Source of the DNA: Peronospora farinosa | Lineage: Eukaryota; Oomycota; Peronosporomycetes; Peronosporales; Peronosporaceae | Length of the DNA: 23,429 nucleotides | Assembly (NCBI GenBank): GCA_947646735.1 | Contig: CANTFK010000413.1 | Coordinates: 1 to 23,429, forward strand | Reading direction: 5' to 3' | Part shown: positions 1 to 8,387 of the stretch, piece by piece | How the letters are laid out: each line of letters starts with the position of its first letter | Numbering within the stretch: the first letter of the stretch is position 1 | Translations under genes and position numbers: made by a program | Notes under the pieces: generated by a model | Seen by the model: only the letters and a program-made list of their open reading frames with translations | Database searches by the model: none | What the model was told of the DNA's origin: nothing

Positions 1-97
1 GAACGAGGGCTCGGTAGAGGACTCGGTGAACGAGGAGGACTCCGCGCTTACCGCGGGTCTCTAATCACCAGTCGCTCATGTAAATCCAAATGGAGTT

Positions 98-1364
98 TCA
101 GGCGGCCATTCCCTGACGGTTCCTCGCCCTAACATCGCGCAGATTCAAAGTCAGTCGCGAGACTTAACTCGAAAGCTCCGCCACCTCTTTCTTCAGCGCA
201 GCGTTCTCACCTTGCAACTGAACGACTACAGGATAGGAAGCCGCGAATAGCTGGGCGTAATCGCCGCTCCTGTTGGGCACCACCTGTGTTGGTGTATGCG
301 GCGCGAACACACGCTTCTTGTTGGAAGGTTGTTGGCCCACCGCTATGTGAAGAAAAAGCTTCAGATCCTTGTCCAGGGAAAAGGATACCCGAAGAGTTTC
401 GACTTATGGGAACCGGTTGACGCTTGCAATGCGTCGAGCTGTGCCTGGGCTGGTGGCTGCTTACGAGGAGAAGCACCAGCTGTCATTCGCTCTGCTAGGT
501 CCAGATGGACTAGCAGGAGAAGCGTGGCGAGAAGGAGGTGGGGGTATGCTTACCACCCAATATTTCCCTGCGCACGCTTCACAGCGAATCGGATTCGCTG
601 CGGACTCTGTTTCACTGCATCTGCATGCGGTGTAACACGGAGCAGAAAGTATCGCCTCGTATTCGTCGGCTGTTTCGTTAGAACGCAGCACGACTGGAGA
701 TAGGGAAAGCACGACTTCGTGCTTTGCCCTGCCTTTACCACGATGGAGAGAGCTAAAGAGTTTATTAGCGTCAATAGTGGCACGCTGCAAAAGCGCTGTA
801 CTAGACCCCTTCGAGTTTATCCTCTCGGATGGAGTTGGCATTGGTGGTAAGCCACCACTCACGTAGCCGCCATCACGACGGCGGGCTAGTGAGTTCGATG
901 GTGTACTCGGTGGAGCTTTAAGCTCACACTCACCTGAGTCTGACTCTCCATTATGGATTGTCAAGACATCAGCCTGAGGAGTCACATCTGATTGAGTCGC
1001 GACTACTCCTTTCGAAGTAGCGCGCTCAGTATTAGTCGCTGCGCTCGTAAGCGCAGGCGACGAGGCCTTACCTTCACTTGCAGGAAGCATAGATGCTTCC
1101 TCAAGGACGGGTGTCTCAAATGATAGGTGCATATGTCCCATCAATGCGCTTTGCTCATCTCTACTTTGGGGTGATGGCAATGGCGTACTCTCATTGTATA
1201 AATGAGAGATGGACCTTCATCCACATTATAGTGAGATGGAAGATCCACCCCAGTGCCTGACGCACTTTGCGACGGCTGCGATAAATCGCGGCGCGTGCGC
1301 TTAGTGTTGGACTGCATGGGGCCTTTGCAGGCGACCCATCAGCCTTACCACGTTTCGGTGGCAT
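98..1364 (-). pseudogene. Gypsy-type Gag remnant (element 1), minus strand
   Basis: This is a degraded Gag reading frame of an LTR retrotransposon. It starts at an ATG at 1364 (MPPKRGKADGSPAKAPCSPT), is frameshifted twice between about 1250 and 1185, and then runs in one frame from about 1190 to 98. In-frame stops lie at 461-463, 404-406, 164-166 and 98-100. Coding character persists across the stops: a proline/serine-rich front, a cysteine-containing stretch (IRCEACAGKYWVV) near 515-550, then a heptad-like coiled coil (QLQGENAALKKEVAELSS) just before the stop at 164. The basic, Pro/Ser-rich N-terminus and the position directly downstream of an LTR and leader fit Gag of an oomycete Ty3/gypsy element. 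Protease and pol would lie left of the window. The assignment to gypsy rather than another LTR superfamily is inference, since no pol domain is visible here. Confidence 0.6.
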
Positions 1365-1469
1365 GAGAATTGAGTAGACTAAGCGGCGCGTTTTAGAACG
1401 GCTCGCAGTCTCTCTATCTCCTAGGCGATGTTTTATAAAATGTAAACATCGTTCTAAAACGGGGGATGG

Positions 1470-1832
1470 TGTAACAGGGCATCTAGTTACACGTAAACAT
1501 TAAGTAATATACTTAATGTTTGGTCTAAAAGTATCCATGATTACTTTTGACCTGTCACTTGGGTGCGATACACAAACGTGGTCCACCCTCGTGAATGTGA
1601 TATCCATTGATGGATTCACATGAGAAGGGATGACGCTAGTTGAAGCTAGGCATCGCGACGTCTCAGAAGGACGTCAGTTAACGATCTTAAATCTAGATTT
1701 AAGATCATGCGACAGGATACGCTTCTAAAGAGTCGCGTATCCATTCTATATACATATATAGCCAATCAGTAGTTAAAACATATATTTAATTATAATTCAT
1801 TAAATATAGCTCAGTCTTGAATTTGCTTAACA
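1470..1832 (-). repeat. Probable 5' LTR of element 1
   Basis: The segment begins TGTAACAGGGC at 1470 on the plus strand and can be closed at TTAACA near 1832, giving TG...CA ends. Its start resembles the start of the solo LTR at 16149 (TGTAACGGGGC), whose limits are fixed by a target duplication, which supports the 1470 boundary. Read on the minus strand it ends ...GTTACA and is followed by a 105-bp leader and the gag ATG at 1364. The right boundary at 1832 is a guess, because the partner LTR is outside the window. The segment is packed with palindromes (see findings). Confidence 0.5.
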
Positions 1833-2196
1833 CAGACACACCGCGCACGAGAAGCTGAGTAAGCTTCTGCGTGACGTAAGTAGGACACTTGTTAATAAGA
1901 AGCGTCAACACAACGTCTTGTTAACGAGTGCTACGGTCTCGCATAGCAGCATTAAAAAGAACAAGGATGTTCCGAAAGGAGGCTATCAAGACGTTGTGTC
2001 GACGCTGCTTTCCGCAAGCACGTTAATAATTAGTCAATATACTAAGCAACTTGTTCACGAAGCGAAATTTATCTTGAAAAAAATGAATCCTCCAGGAGCC
2101 ACCGTTGGAATCTTTTTGTTTGGCCATAGGGATAGTATAGTATACGTCGTGCACGTTTTTCATTTTTTTCATTTTTGCAATACATTTTCTTATTAA
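1831..2196 (+). pseudogene. Unrecognised open frame abutting the LTR, possibly a truncated host gene
   Basis: An open frame of 121 codons runs from just after a TAA at 1828-1830 to the stop at 2194-2196. It has no ATG until about 2081, so as it stands it is an exon or a gene tail, not a complete gene. The translation looks protein-like up to about residue 105 (for example EKLSKLLRDVSRTLVNKKRQ, then STLLSASTLIISQYTKQLVH) and ends in a Phe/His/Val-rich stretch. I do not recognise a family. Its open part begins where the proposed LTR ends, which suggests that the retroelement separated it from its 5' part. It could also be a chance frame. A 23-bp inverted repeat (1898-1920 with 1987-2009) lies inside it. 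Confidence 0.3.
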
Positions 2197-2533
2197 GTAG
2201 TGTATTTATTTTCACATCTTGTAATATTTTAATATTTCTATGTACTATCTGTTATTTTCATTTTCAAATGTAATCAAAAATTTCCTTGTTATTTCGACGT
2301 ACGAATGAGGTCTTTAAACGCAAGTATTCACAATAATGACGTCTAAGCCATATAACTTGAGCAAACTAATAACATAACATGATCGTGTCGGCTTGCTCAC
2401 AGATCCTACAGTAACAGCCTATAGTCATGTGCCGGCTGTTAAAAAAATCATCTTTAAATTTTCGGTCAGCCTCTTTTACGTTCGATTACCCAAATATCTA
2501 TTATTTATGTAATATTCCAATTCTTCTGACAAA
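2197..2533. other. AT-rich intergenic region upstream of CDC16
   Basis: No gene is visible. The first half is T-rich and could hold the 3' end of the preceding frame; the second half holds the presumed CDC16 promoter, described separately. Confidence 0.5.
2448..2463 (+). promoter_or_regulatory. Candidate Inr plus FPR core promoter for CDC16
   Basis: TCATCTT (2448-2454) is followed at once by AAATTTTC (2456-2463). Oomycete core promoters often carry an initiator around TCAYTYY directly followed by a flanking promoter region of type MAWTTTNC. The second half fits the FPR pattern exactly and the first half fits the initiator with one deviation. The pair lies 84 bp before the ATG at 2534, a normal distance. 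The match is by eye, and such short motifs occur by chance in AT-rich DNA. Confidence 0.35.
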
Positions 2534-5500
2534 ATGACAACACCTCCACCATCAGGTGGTAGGCCGGCTGGTGCCATTCGTAGCGGCGGTTCATGGCGCC
2601 AATCGTCGCCCGTGCAGACACCCGAGTGCACGACACGTACACTCGCCTTTGATTCGACTGCATCCCGTGTCCGTGCCAAGAAGCGACGCCGAAGAATGGC
2701 TCAATCCGCAGCATTTATCACTACAAGAAGACCCCTGACGACGGAAGAGGAAGAAGAAGAAGAGGCTAAAGATCAAGACGACAAAGATCAAGAACAGGAC
2801 AAAGAGAAGGAACAAATGACTAGCAAGAGGAAAATGAAGATGGAGGCGAACGTCATGAGACATTCGACGGTGTCTGAAGGAGACAGAGAGGACAATATTA
2901 AGGCCCATGAGTCACTTTTGACCCATAGGAAGACGCTGGAACTATCTCGTGGTCTCCTTTTAGTCCAAGACAATCGACAAAAGGTAATCGAAAGACTGCG
3001 CCATTTGGTTAAAAAGTGCTGTGAGCAACATCACGCTGCAACCGCGCTCTTTTACGCGGATAAACTCGTGACCATGTCTCCTAGAGACAAAAATGACGTA
3101 CTGCTGTTTGCAGATGCGTGCTATTTAAATCGAGAGTATCATCGTGCTATTCATGCAATTAAACAAGCCAGATTGGTAGAAATGGATGGTGTGAAACGAG
3201 TTGGAGAGGGGATGCCATGTCATGTGATGCTGCAGGCAGCTCGGTTGCTCGGGAAATGTATGGTAAGTTTGGGGGTGCTAATGTGATCGGTGTTGGGGTT
3301 CTGAAAATTGACTGAGTTTTGTTTCTGCCTTGTAGTTGGCGATCAAACAGAAGGATGAATGTTTAGAATTGTTAGGGGCGATACTGCCTGAACGAGAGGA
3401 AGACGTAGTGCTGTTGGCTAAGAAGGTGCAGCTGCTAAATGTAGCAGACCCAAATGCACAGGGAATCAATGTGGTATCGTCGCTAGCACTTTTGATGGGT
3501 GAGACATTCGAAGCTACTGGCAATCGCGAGAACGCAATGGTCTACTTCCGTATCGCGCTGCGCTGCGATGTGCAGTGCACGGAGGCATTCTTTCATTTAT
3601 TTGATAAGGAAATGCTGTCGCCGCAAGAAGAGAAGGAGCTTGTTGCGTCGCTAGACTTTTCGTCCGATGAGATGCAGTTGCTAGAGCTTTTGTACCAGAC
3701 GCATGTTGGAAAGGTAAATGTTATGGCTCATTTTGAAGATTTCTTACGTTACTAATATTTTCTGTGGCTCGTTCCGTCGACAGTATAATTCGACACGATC
3801 CGTTGACGAGACATTTACAGAAGTGGAGCATCGATTTGGCCTGGCAGACAACTTAGATCTGGTACGTGAACGATGCAGGTGTGGGTGGTCGACTCGCACT
3901 AACGATCGTTGATGGTGTGAACGCAGAACGTCATGAAAGCCAAAAAGTTTTATTATCGGCATGACATTCAGCAGGCACATGAACTTTGCGAAAGGTGAAG
4001 GCTTTTCCTTTTGGAACTTTGTCTTCCATTTGCCTTTTTCAGGAGACTGACGTTTGTGTATGGATGCGCTAGGGTTTGTGAAGAAGACCCATTCAATTTC
4101 CGTGTAATTTCGGTCTACGTTGGCACGTTAGTAGAGCTTGGAAAGAAGCGCGAACTGTACCACTATGCTCACCAAATGGTACAGTTTTCGCCTGATTTGT
4201 ATCTTGCAACTTACTAGTAGGATCATGCTATGCTAACATGACATCCTCGTACATTGCAGGTAGATGTTTATCCCACAAGAGCGTCGGCTTGGTACACAGT
4301 AGGCTGTTACTATCTCTTGATTCAGAAATACGAGGCTGCACAGCGATATTTTCAGTGAGAGAGCTATGCGAGTTTGTATTAATGTGATCTCGAGGACGCA
4401 GATGTCATAATAATTTACTGTGGTTCGTATCTGTAGCAAAGCAACGTCCCTAGAGCCAAGCTATGCACCTGCATGGATTGGATTTGGGAACTCTTTTGCG
4501 GCCCAAGATGAAAGTGATCAGGCCATGTCATCGTACCGGACGGCTTCCAGTCTCTTTCCAGGTTCGCACCTGCCATCTCTGTACATCGGCATGGAGTATC
4601 TTCGCACCAACAACTTGGTCCAAGCGCAAGAGTTTATTCGACAGGCAAGTGTAATTTGTCCTACAGATCCATTGGTGTACAACGAGTTGGGTAGTGTATT
4701 CTACAGGCAGGAAGATTACCCAAATGCAATCGAAATGTTCACCAAGGCCTTACACCTGTGCAAGGGCCTCCCTGAGGTAAGGAGGACACATTGTATCGGG
4801 AAATTGGCGAGGTGAGATTTTCACATGTCTTTGTGAGTGCTGCTGTAGCGACTGATGGAGGCGTGGGAGCCGACGCTCTTCAACCTTGGATATTCGTACC
4901 GTAAACTCCGGTATGCTTGGCACTAAATTAGTACTTATGTTTTGATTCCTGACCGACTGACCGACATGCATTATGATTGAATAGGAAGTTTGACCAGGCG
5001 ATTCATTATTTCCAGAGTGCACTCCGGCTATCACCTCGGAACGTACGTTATATGCAGACCAGAATGAGTATCAATATAGAAAATGCGGTGCTCCGTACTG
5101 ACTTGCATCATTACAGGCATCGAGTCTAGCTGCACTTGGCTTCACCTATCATATGAAGGGATGTCTAGAGCAAGCCATCGAAACCTACCATGCGGTAACG
5201 ACATTAGTAGCCTCTTTCAGTACTTTATAGTTCTAACTTTTGCACATGATTCAGGCCCTTGCATGCTCTTCTGAAGATACTCTGGCAGGGTCCATGATCA
5301 CTGTTGCGTTTGGGGAATCGCTGTCTGGCGGGCTTGCTTCATTCCCTGAATTCGCGAAGCCGCCACCGAAAGATGCTCCGATGACAAGTGGTCTCACCCC
5401 CCTTAGAGTTCGTCGTTCAGCAGCACCTCGACGGCAACGCACATCTCTCCCAACGCATGGACCGAACCTACAGCAGCCTCGCACGCAGTCGACTGTCAGC

Positions 5501-5536
5501 GTGCTCGAGCTCGACTTTCCGAGGATAGCTCCGTAA
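2534..5536 (+). CDS. CDC16: Anaphase-promoting complex subunit 6 (APC6/CDC16), TPR protein, 11 exons
   Basis: This is a scaffold TPR subunit of the anaphase-promoting complex/cyclosome, the E3 ubiquitin ligase that drives mitotic exit. Exons by GT-AG joins: 2534-3262, 3336-3713, 3784-3861, 3927-3994, 4043-4178, 4260-4354, 4437-4776, 4849-4910, 4985-5042, 5117-5194, 5255-5536. The introns are 48-82 bp and the phases close to 2304 nt, 767 aa. Family signatures include ATALFYADKLVTMSP and CYLNREYHRAI near the N-terminus (residues 169-206), EEDPFNFRVISVYV in exon 5, HQM|VDVYP across the exon 5/6 join, then consecutive TPRs (SLEPSYAPAWIGFGNSFA, LPSLYIGMEYLRTNN, FDQAIHYFQSALRLSPRN). The exon 5 donor at 4179 (GTACAG) was chosen because the later GTATCT would give an in-frame stop. 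The protein has a non-conserved N-terminal extension of about 145 residues with KKRRRR (49-54) and seven consecutive Glu (71-77), and a basic Pro/Ser-rich tail. It is intact in every frame join. Confidence 0.93.
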
Positions 5537-6022
5537 CGAACAACAACAATAACGAACGCCACTGAATGCATTGCGATGATGACTTTGACATATGGCCTCA
5601 CGCAATGTTGTTGATTTCGTAGTAGTACTGCTCTCGTGAACTGACGCAAATTTGGCCGAATGTCCTTCTTCCTCTGACGCCGCAGATCGGTTACTTCAAT
5701 TGCTCAACTTGAGGATTTACTAGCACCGGACTTGCACTTGTTAAAAAAAGCCATCGTCGCTGCAGTACGGTGTTCAGGAAACGATTTGTCGATGCAGGGC
5801 TAATAATACACGTACTTGGTATCCTCATCTTGTGTTGGTGTCCTTCTTATCCCAGAAATCCGGCCTAACTAGTGCTTCATCTACTTGTGACTTGCATCGT
5901 TTTGGTACAACTTTCCGTGCTGCTGAGTCAGGCATTCACGAGCACGATTTTATAATTTCTTCACTGATGCATTGCGTTGAGCAAACCACCCATTTTTTTT
6001 CTCGAGCCGGCTGAAAGATCGA
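5537..6022. other. Intergenic region between CDC16 and the effector locus
   Basis: No gene is supported. Short frames on both strands lack codon structure or family similarity. The first part should hold the CDC16 3' UTR. The segment 5775-5816 is one copy of a 42-bp repeat whose partner lies at 6171-6212. Confidence 0.5.
5775..5816 (-). repeat. 42-bp repeat, copy A (partner 6171-6212)
   Basis: It starts CAGGAA and shares the core GATTTGTCGATGCA with the copy at 6171-6212; 36 of 42 positions match by eye. Each copy lies about 200 bp downstream (in minus-strand sense) of a stop codon: copy A after the remnant ending at 6023, copy B after the RXLR effector ending at 6413. This is what a duplicated gene 3' flank would look like. 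Confidence 0.6.
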
Positions 6023-6145
6023 TTAGACTTTGAGCTCTTTGATCGCTTGTTTGGCACGAGCAACTTCATCTCCTTTCTCTCACTCTCTGGCTTCCAGCCT
6101 TGCTAAAGTTAACTTTATCTTTTCTTCAGCCTCGCGCAAAAATTG
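6023..6145 (-). pseudogene. Short lysine/glutamate-rich coding remnant, possibly a dead effector paralogue
   Basis: Read on the minus strand, one frame encodes about 40 residues of charged helix: FLREAEEKIKLTLARLEARE, a TGA at 6080-6082, then EKGDEVARAKQAIKELKV and a TAA at 6023-6025. The regular charge pattern on both sides of the internal stop suggests a decayed C-terminus. No start, signal peptide or RXLR survives, and I do not see clear residue similarity to the neighbouring effector's tail. The link to that effector rests on position and on the shared 42-bp downstream repeat, so it is inference. Confidence 0.35.
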
Positions 6146-6170
6146 GTCTCAAAGTGTTTTGAATACCTAG

Positions 6171-6212
6171 CAGGAAGAGATTTGTCGATGCAAAGCTAAT
6201 GATACATGTACT
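6171..6212 (-). repeat. 42-bp repeat, copy B (partner 5775-5816)
   Basis: This is the second copy of the repeat, about 200 bp past the stop codon of the RXLR effector. See copy A for the comparison. The rest of 6146-6412 shows no gene and is presumably the effector's 3' flank. Confidence 0.6.
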
Positions 6213-6412
6213 GTAGGAATAAAAGAATTACATAGGTTCCATTCAATGGCCAGACACGAGCAGAGAAAAATGCAAAGAATGAGACAGTAATGCATATGCA
6301 TTGAATTAAACCACTGACTGCATCGTGCTGCTAAAGTTAGTAGTGATAGTAATGGTACGACAAGTCGCATACTACTGTACCTGACGTCAACACTCGGTCA
6401 GCCGAGAGCAAA

Positions 6413-6877
6413 TTATGATTCTGCTTTCGGCTTTTTTCGGCTTCTTAGCTTTTTTTCGACTTCTTTCAACTTCTTGACTCTTTTCGTTTTCTTGATTGAT
6501 TTTTTGTTTAACATTTTCAGCTGTTGGAATCGATACATGGCCCTGCGCAGTTTAGCTGCTTGCTCTACACCAGAATTATTTGCCACCAACTTTGCGATAT
6601 TGTCATCTCTTATCTGCATAAGTCGTTTCATTTCGTTGGTGAAAGTCGTCATCACTCGCTCTTCGTCAGTTGCAAGCGACATTTTCATGTCGTCGTCTTT
6701 TGAATCACCATTTCGAAGATATCTTCGGCTTAGGCCTTCCTTGATCATATTGTCGGACGTGGAGGTCGAGTGTCGAATGTTGGACAGGACATCGATCTCG
6801 TCGGTTTCGGTATTTGCTGCGACAGGAAGACTGCAGTCTAAAACAGCTATCGCAAGCGCAACAAAACGCTTTGACAT
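6413..6877 (-). CDS. RXLR-dEER secreted effector candidate, 154 aa
   Basis: This is a candidate host-translocated effector, a class secreted by haustoria-forming oomycetes and thought to act inside plant cells. The N-terminus has a basic start (MSKR) and a hydrophobic core (FVALAIAVL, residues 5-13), with a plausible signal peptide cut near AAN (20-22). RYLR follows at 52-55 and DEER at 71-74, the canonical order and spacing. After the motif comes a helical domain of about 80 residues without an obvious WY motif pair. The C-terminus (about 125-154) is extremely lysine/arginine-rich (KKSIKKTKRVKK, KKLRSRKKPK), suggesting nuclear or nucleic-acid association, which is inference. I chose the ATG at 6877; the frame opens two codons earlier at a GTG. 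The frame is intact, has no introns, and lies in a gene-poor region full of repeats, as is common for this class. The target is unknown. Confidence 0.85.
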   Translation of the reverse strand: MSKRFVALAIAVLDCSLPVAANTETDEIDVLSNIRHSTSTSDNMIKEGLSRRYLRNGDSKDDDMKMSLATDEERVMTTFTNEMKRLMQIRDDNIAKLVANNSGVEQAAKLRRAMYRFQQLKMLNKKSIKKTKRVKKLKEVEKKLRSRKKPKAES

Positions 6878-6978
6878 ATTCACTGTTGCAATAAAAGACT
6901 TACTTGGGGTCTCAAAGTACAGAAAGGAACTGAGAATAAACGATAGCTTCTATAAACCCACTACAAATGTTCCTTGCA

Positions 6979-7176
6979 AATCTTTTATTTTGAGCCCCGC
7001 CAATTTGCCTCTTTTGCTGCGATAGGCGACCTATCACTTCCCTATAACTGTATAAACATAGGGATATTTGCTGTAATATAAACAAGTCGCGTCGACCATG
7101 CAACCAGCACCACGCTCGTGATGAGAAATAGACGTCTATTCTCACTGTTGCCGCTGTTCCGTACGTTCAAAGTCTA
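6979..7176 (-). repeat. Tandem duplication upstream of the effector, copy 1
   Basis: This is the promoter-proximal copy of a roughly 200-bp imperfect tandem repeat that begins about 100 bp upstream of the effector ATG. Identical blocks shared with copy 2 are the 18-bp block at 6981-6998 (TCTTTTATTTTGAGCCCC on plus) and the 25-bp block at 7109-7133 (core CGCTCGTGATGAGAAATAG). The rest aligns with small indels, including GCGATAGGCGACC/ACGATAGGCAACC, and both copies end GTACGTTC..AGTCTA. Confidence 0.75.
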
Positions 7177-7188
7177 CCGTGAATGCAC

Positions 7189-7414
7189 AATCTTTTATTT
7201 TGAGCCCCAGAAGCAACCTACTCGAAACAGTGTTCGCCAACTGCCCCTTTTGCTACGATAGGCAACCCATCTCTTTCCATCTCGTCCCTATAACTTCTGT
7301 CAAAACATAAGAGATATTTACTGGTAATAGAAACAAGTACCACGCTCGTGATGAGAAATAGACTGTCTATTTTCACTGTTGCCACTGTCTCTTAATTCGT
7401 ACGTTCGGAGTCTA
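7189..7414 (-). repeat. Tandem duplication upstream of the effector, copy 2
   Basis: This is the promoter-distal copy. Conserved blocks lie at 7191-7208 and 7339-7363. It carries about 28 extra bases relative to copy 1, mostly between the first and second blocks. No coding sequence is visible in either copy. Confidence 0.75.
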
Positions 7415-7451
7415 GCTTGAGAGAAGCAAATATATGAAGTGTCTGTAAAAA

Positions 7452-8387
7452 TGGGGAGCTGCTATATTCACACCTCTTTTTGCTTAAATTCACACCCTTT
7501 TCATTTTTGGAATTTATGTATAAATAAGTAAGGGAGATGCTATTGAATTTCACACCCTTTCCATTTTGGGAATATCTATATAAATGCACCCCTCTTTCAT
7601 AAATTTCACACCCGTTTCCTCAAATTCACATACACATACGTCGTGAATCGTTAACAGATGTAATATTAGTTGTCTTATAATTTCATTCAATCGTATGGTA
7701 CATCTGAAAATATTTCATGGTGACTCATGGATGCACAGATGCAGATTTTTTTGGATTGTTACCCATTTTCCCATTTGCTTAGGCCGCATTGAACTTTAGC
7801 ATGTGCTTGGTAACCCCAGTTTTCGTCACCGACAACGTCCGTTACGCAATATGTAAGGAAGTAAGATGATTGGCAGCGAATCAATAAGAAGGATCGTTTT
7901 GACCAAGTGTGTAAGTGTTAATTAATGCGTGAATAGTATGCTTTTAATTTTTCAGCCTCCTATTGCTTTCGAAAACTGGCAAGTTCGTATTGACCTAGTT
8001 TGACCACAGCTCTCGAATATCCTTTTTTTCGACTCTGCCTTTTCCACATGCTCAAATTTGGAAAAGTCTTGATGTGTGCTGTTTTTGGGAGGTTACGGGA
8101 ACCAGGAACGACCACGGGTATTTTTGTGTATGTCTGGACCTCTCATCTGTAGCGAAGGAGCCATGACTTGTGTGGCGCCATCAGTGGTGATGGCGTGGAT
8201 GTAAACGGCTCGAATGTAAGGAGTGTATTTATATATAAATTCCTAAAATGAAAGGGGGAAAAGGGTGTAAATTTGAAGAAAAAGGGTGTAATGTTAGCAA
8301 TTCCCTCTTTTTATCCATGTATATATTTCCGAAATGTAAAGGGTGTGAATTTTAAGGAAAATAGGGTGTGAACATAGCAAGTCCCTA
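7452..8387. mobile_element. Non-autonomous inverted-repeat (foldback/MITE-like) element with sub-repeated arms
   Basis: The left arm (7452 to about 7626) and the right arm (about 8222-8387) are inverted repeats. The outer ends align as TGGGGAGCTGCTATATTCAC against the reverse complement TAGGGACTTGCTATGTTCAC (16 of 20). Each arm holds two roughly 80-bp units of the pattern GGGA..TGCTA, TTCACACCCTTTT, a second TTCACACCC, CATTTTGGAA and a TATATATAAA tract; about nine CACACCCT-like motifs occur in all. The 595-bp centre has no long frame, only short coding-like scraps on the plus strand near 7825-7920 (TDNVRYAICKEVR; then, in another frame, DWQRINKKDRFDQVCK) that could be the relic of a DNA-binding transposase N-terminus. 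I cannot find a clear target duplication. The class is inferred from architecture alone. Confidence 0.6.

Noticed and set aside
296..500. Plus-strand chromodomain-like reading (GKGYPKSFDLWEPVD)
   Set aside because: The minus strand in the same place reads as a consistent Gag frame, with coiled coil and the same frame kept through 1 kb, which is much stronger support.
4199..4204. Alternative CDC16 exon 5 donor GTATCT
   Set aside because: Joining it to the acceptor at 4259 gives an in-frame TAG; the donor at 4179 restores the conserved HQM-VDVYP join.
5251..5649. 132-codon minus-strand frame over the CDC16 3' end
   Set aside because: It is antisense to the well-supported last exon of CDC16.
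6878..6883. Effector start two codons upstream of 6877
   Set aside because: The upstream codon is GTG; the ATG at 6877 is the natural eukaryotic start and gives a good signal peptide.
6474..7025. 183-codon plus-strand frame opposite the effector
   Set aside because: It is antisense to the RXLR gene, has no family features, and runs into the duplicated upstream repeat.
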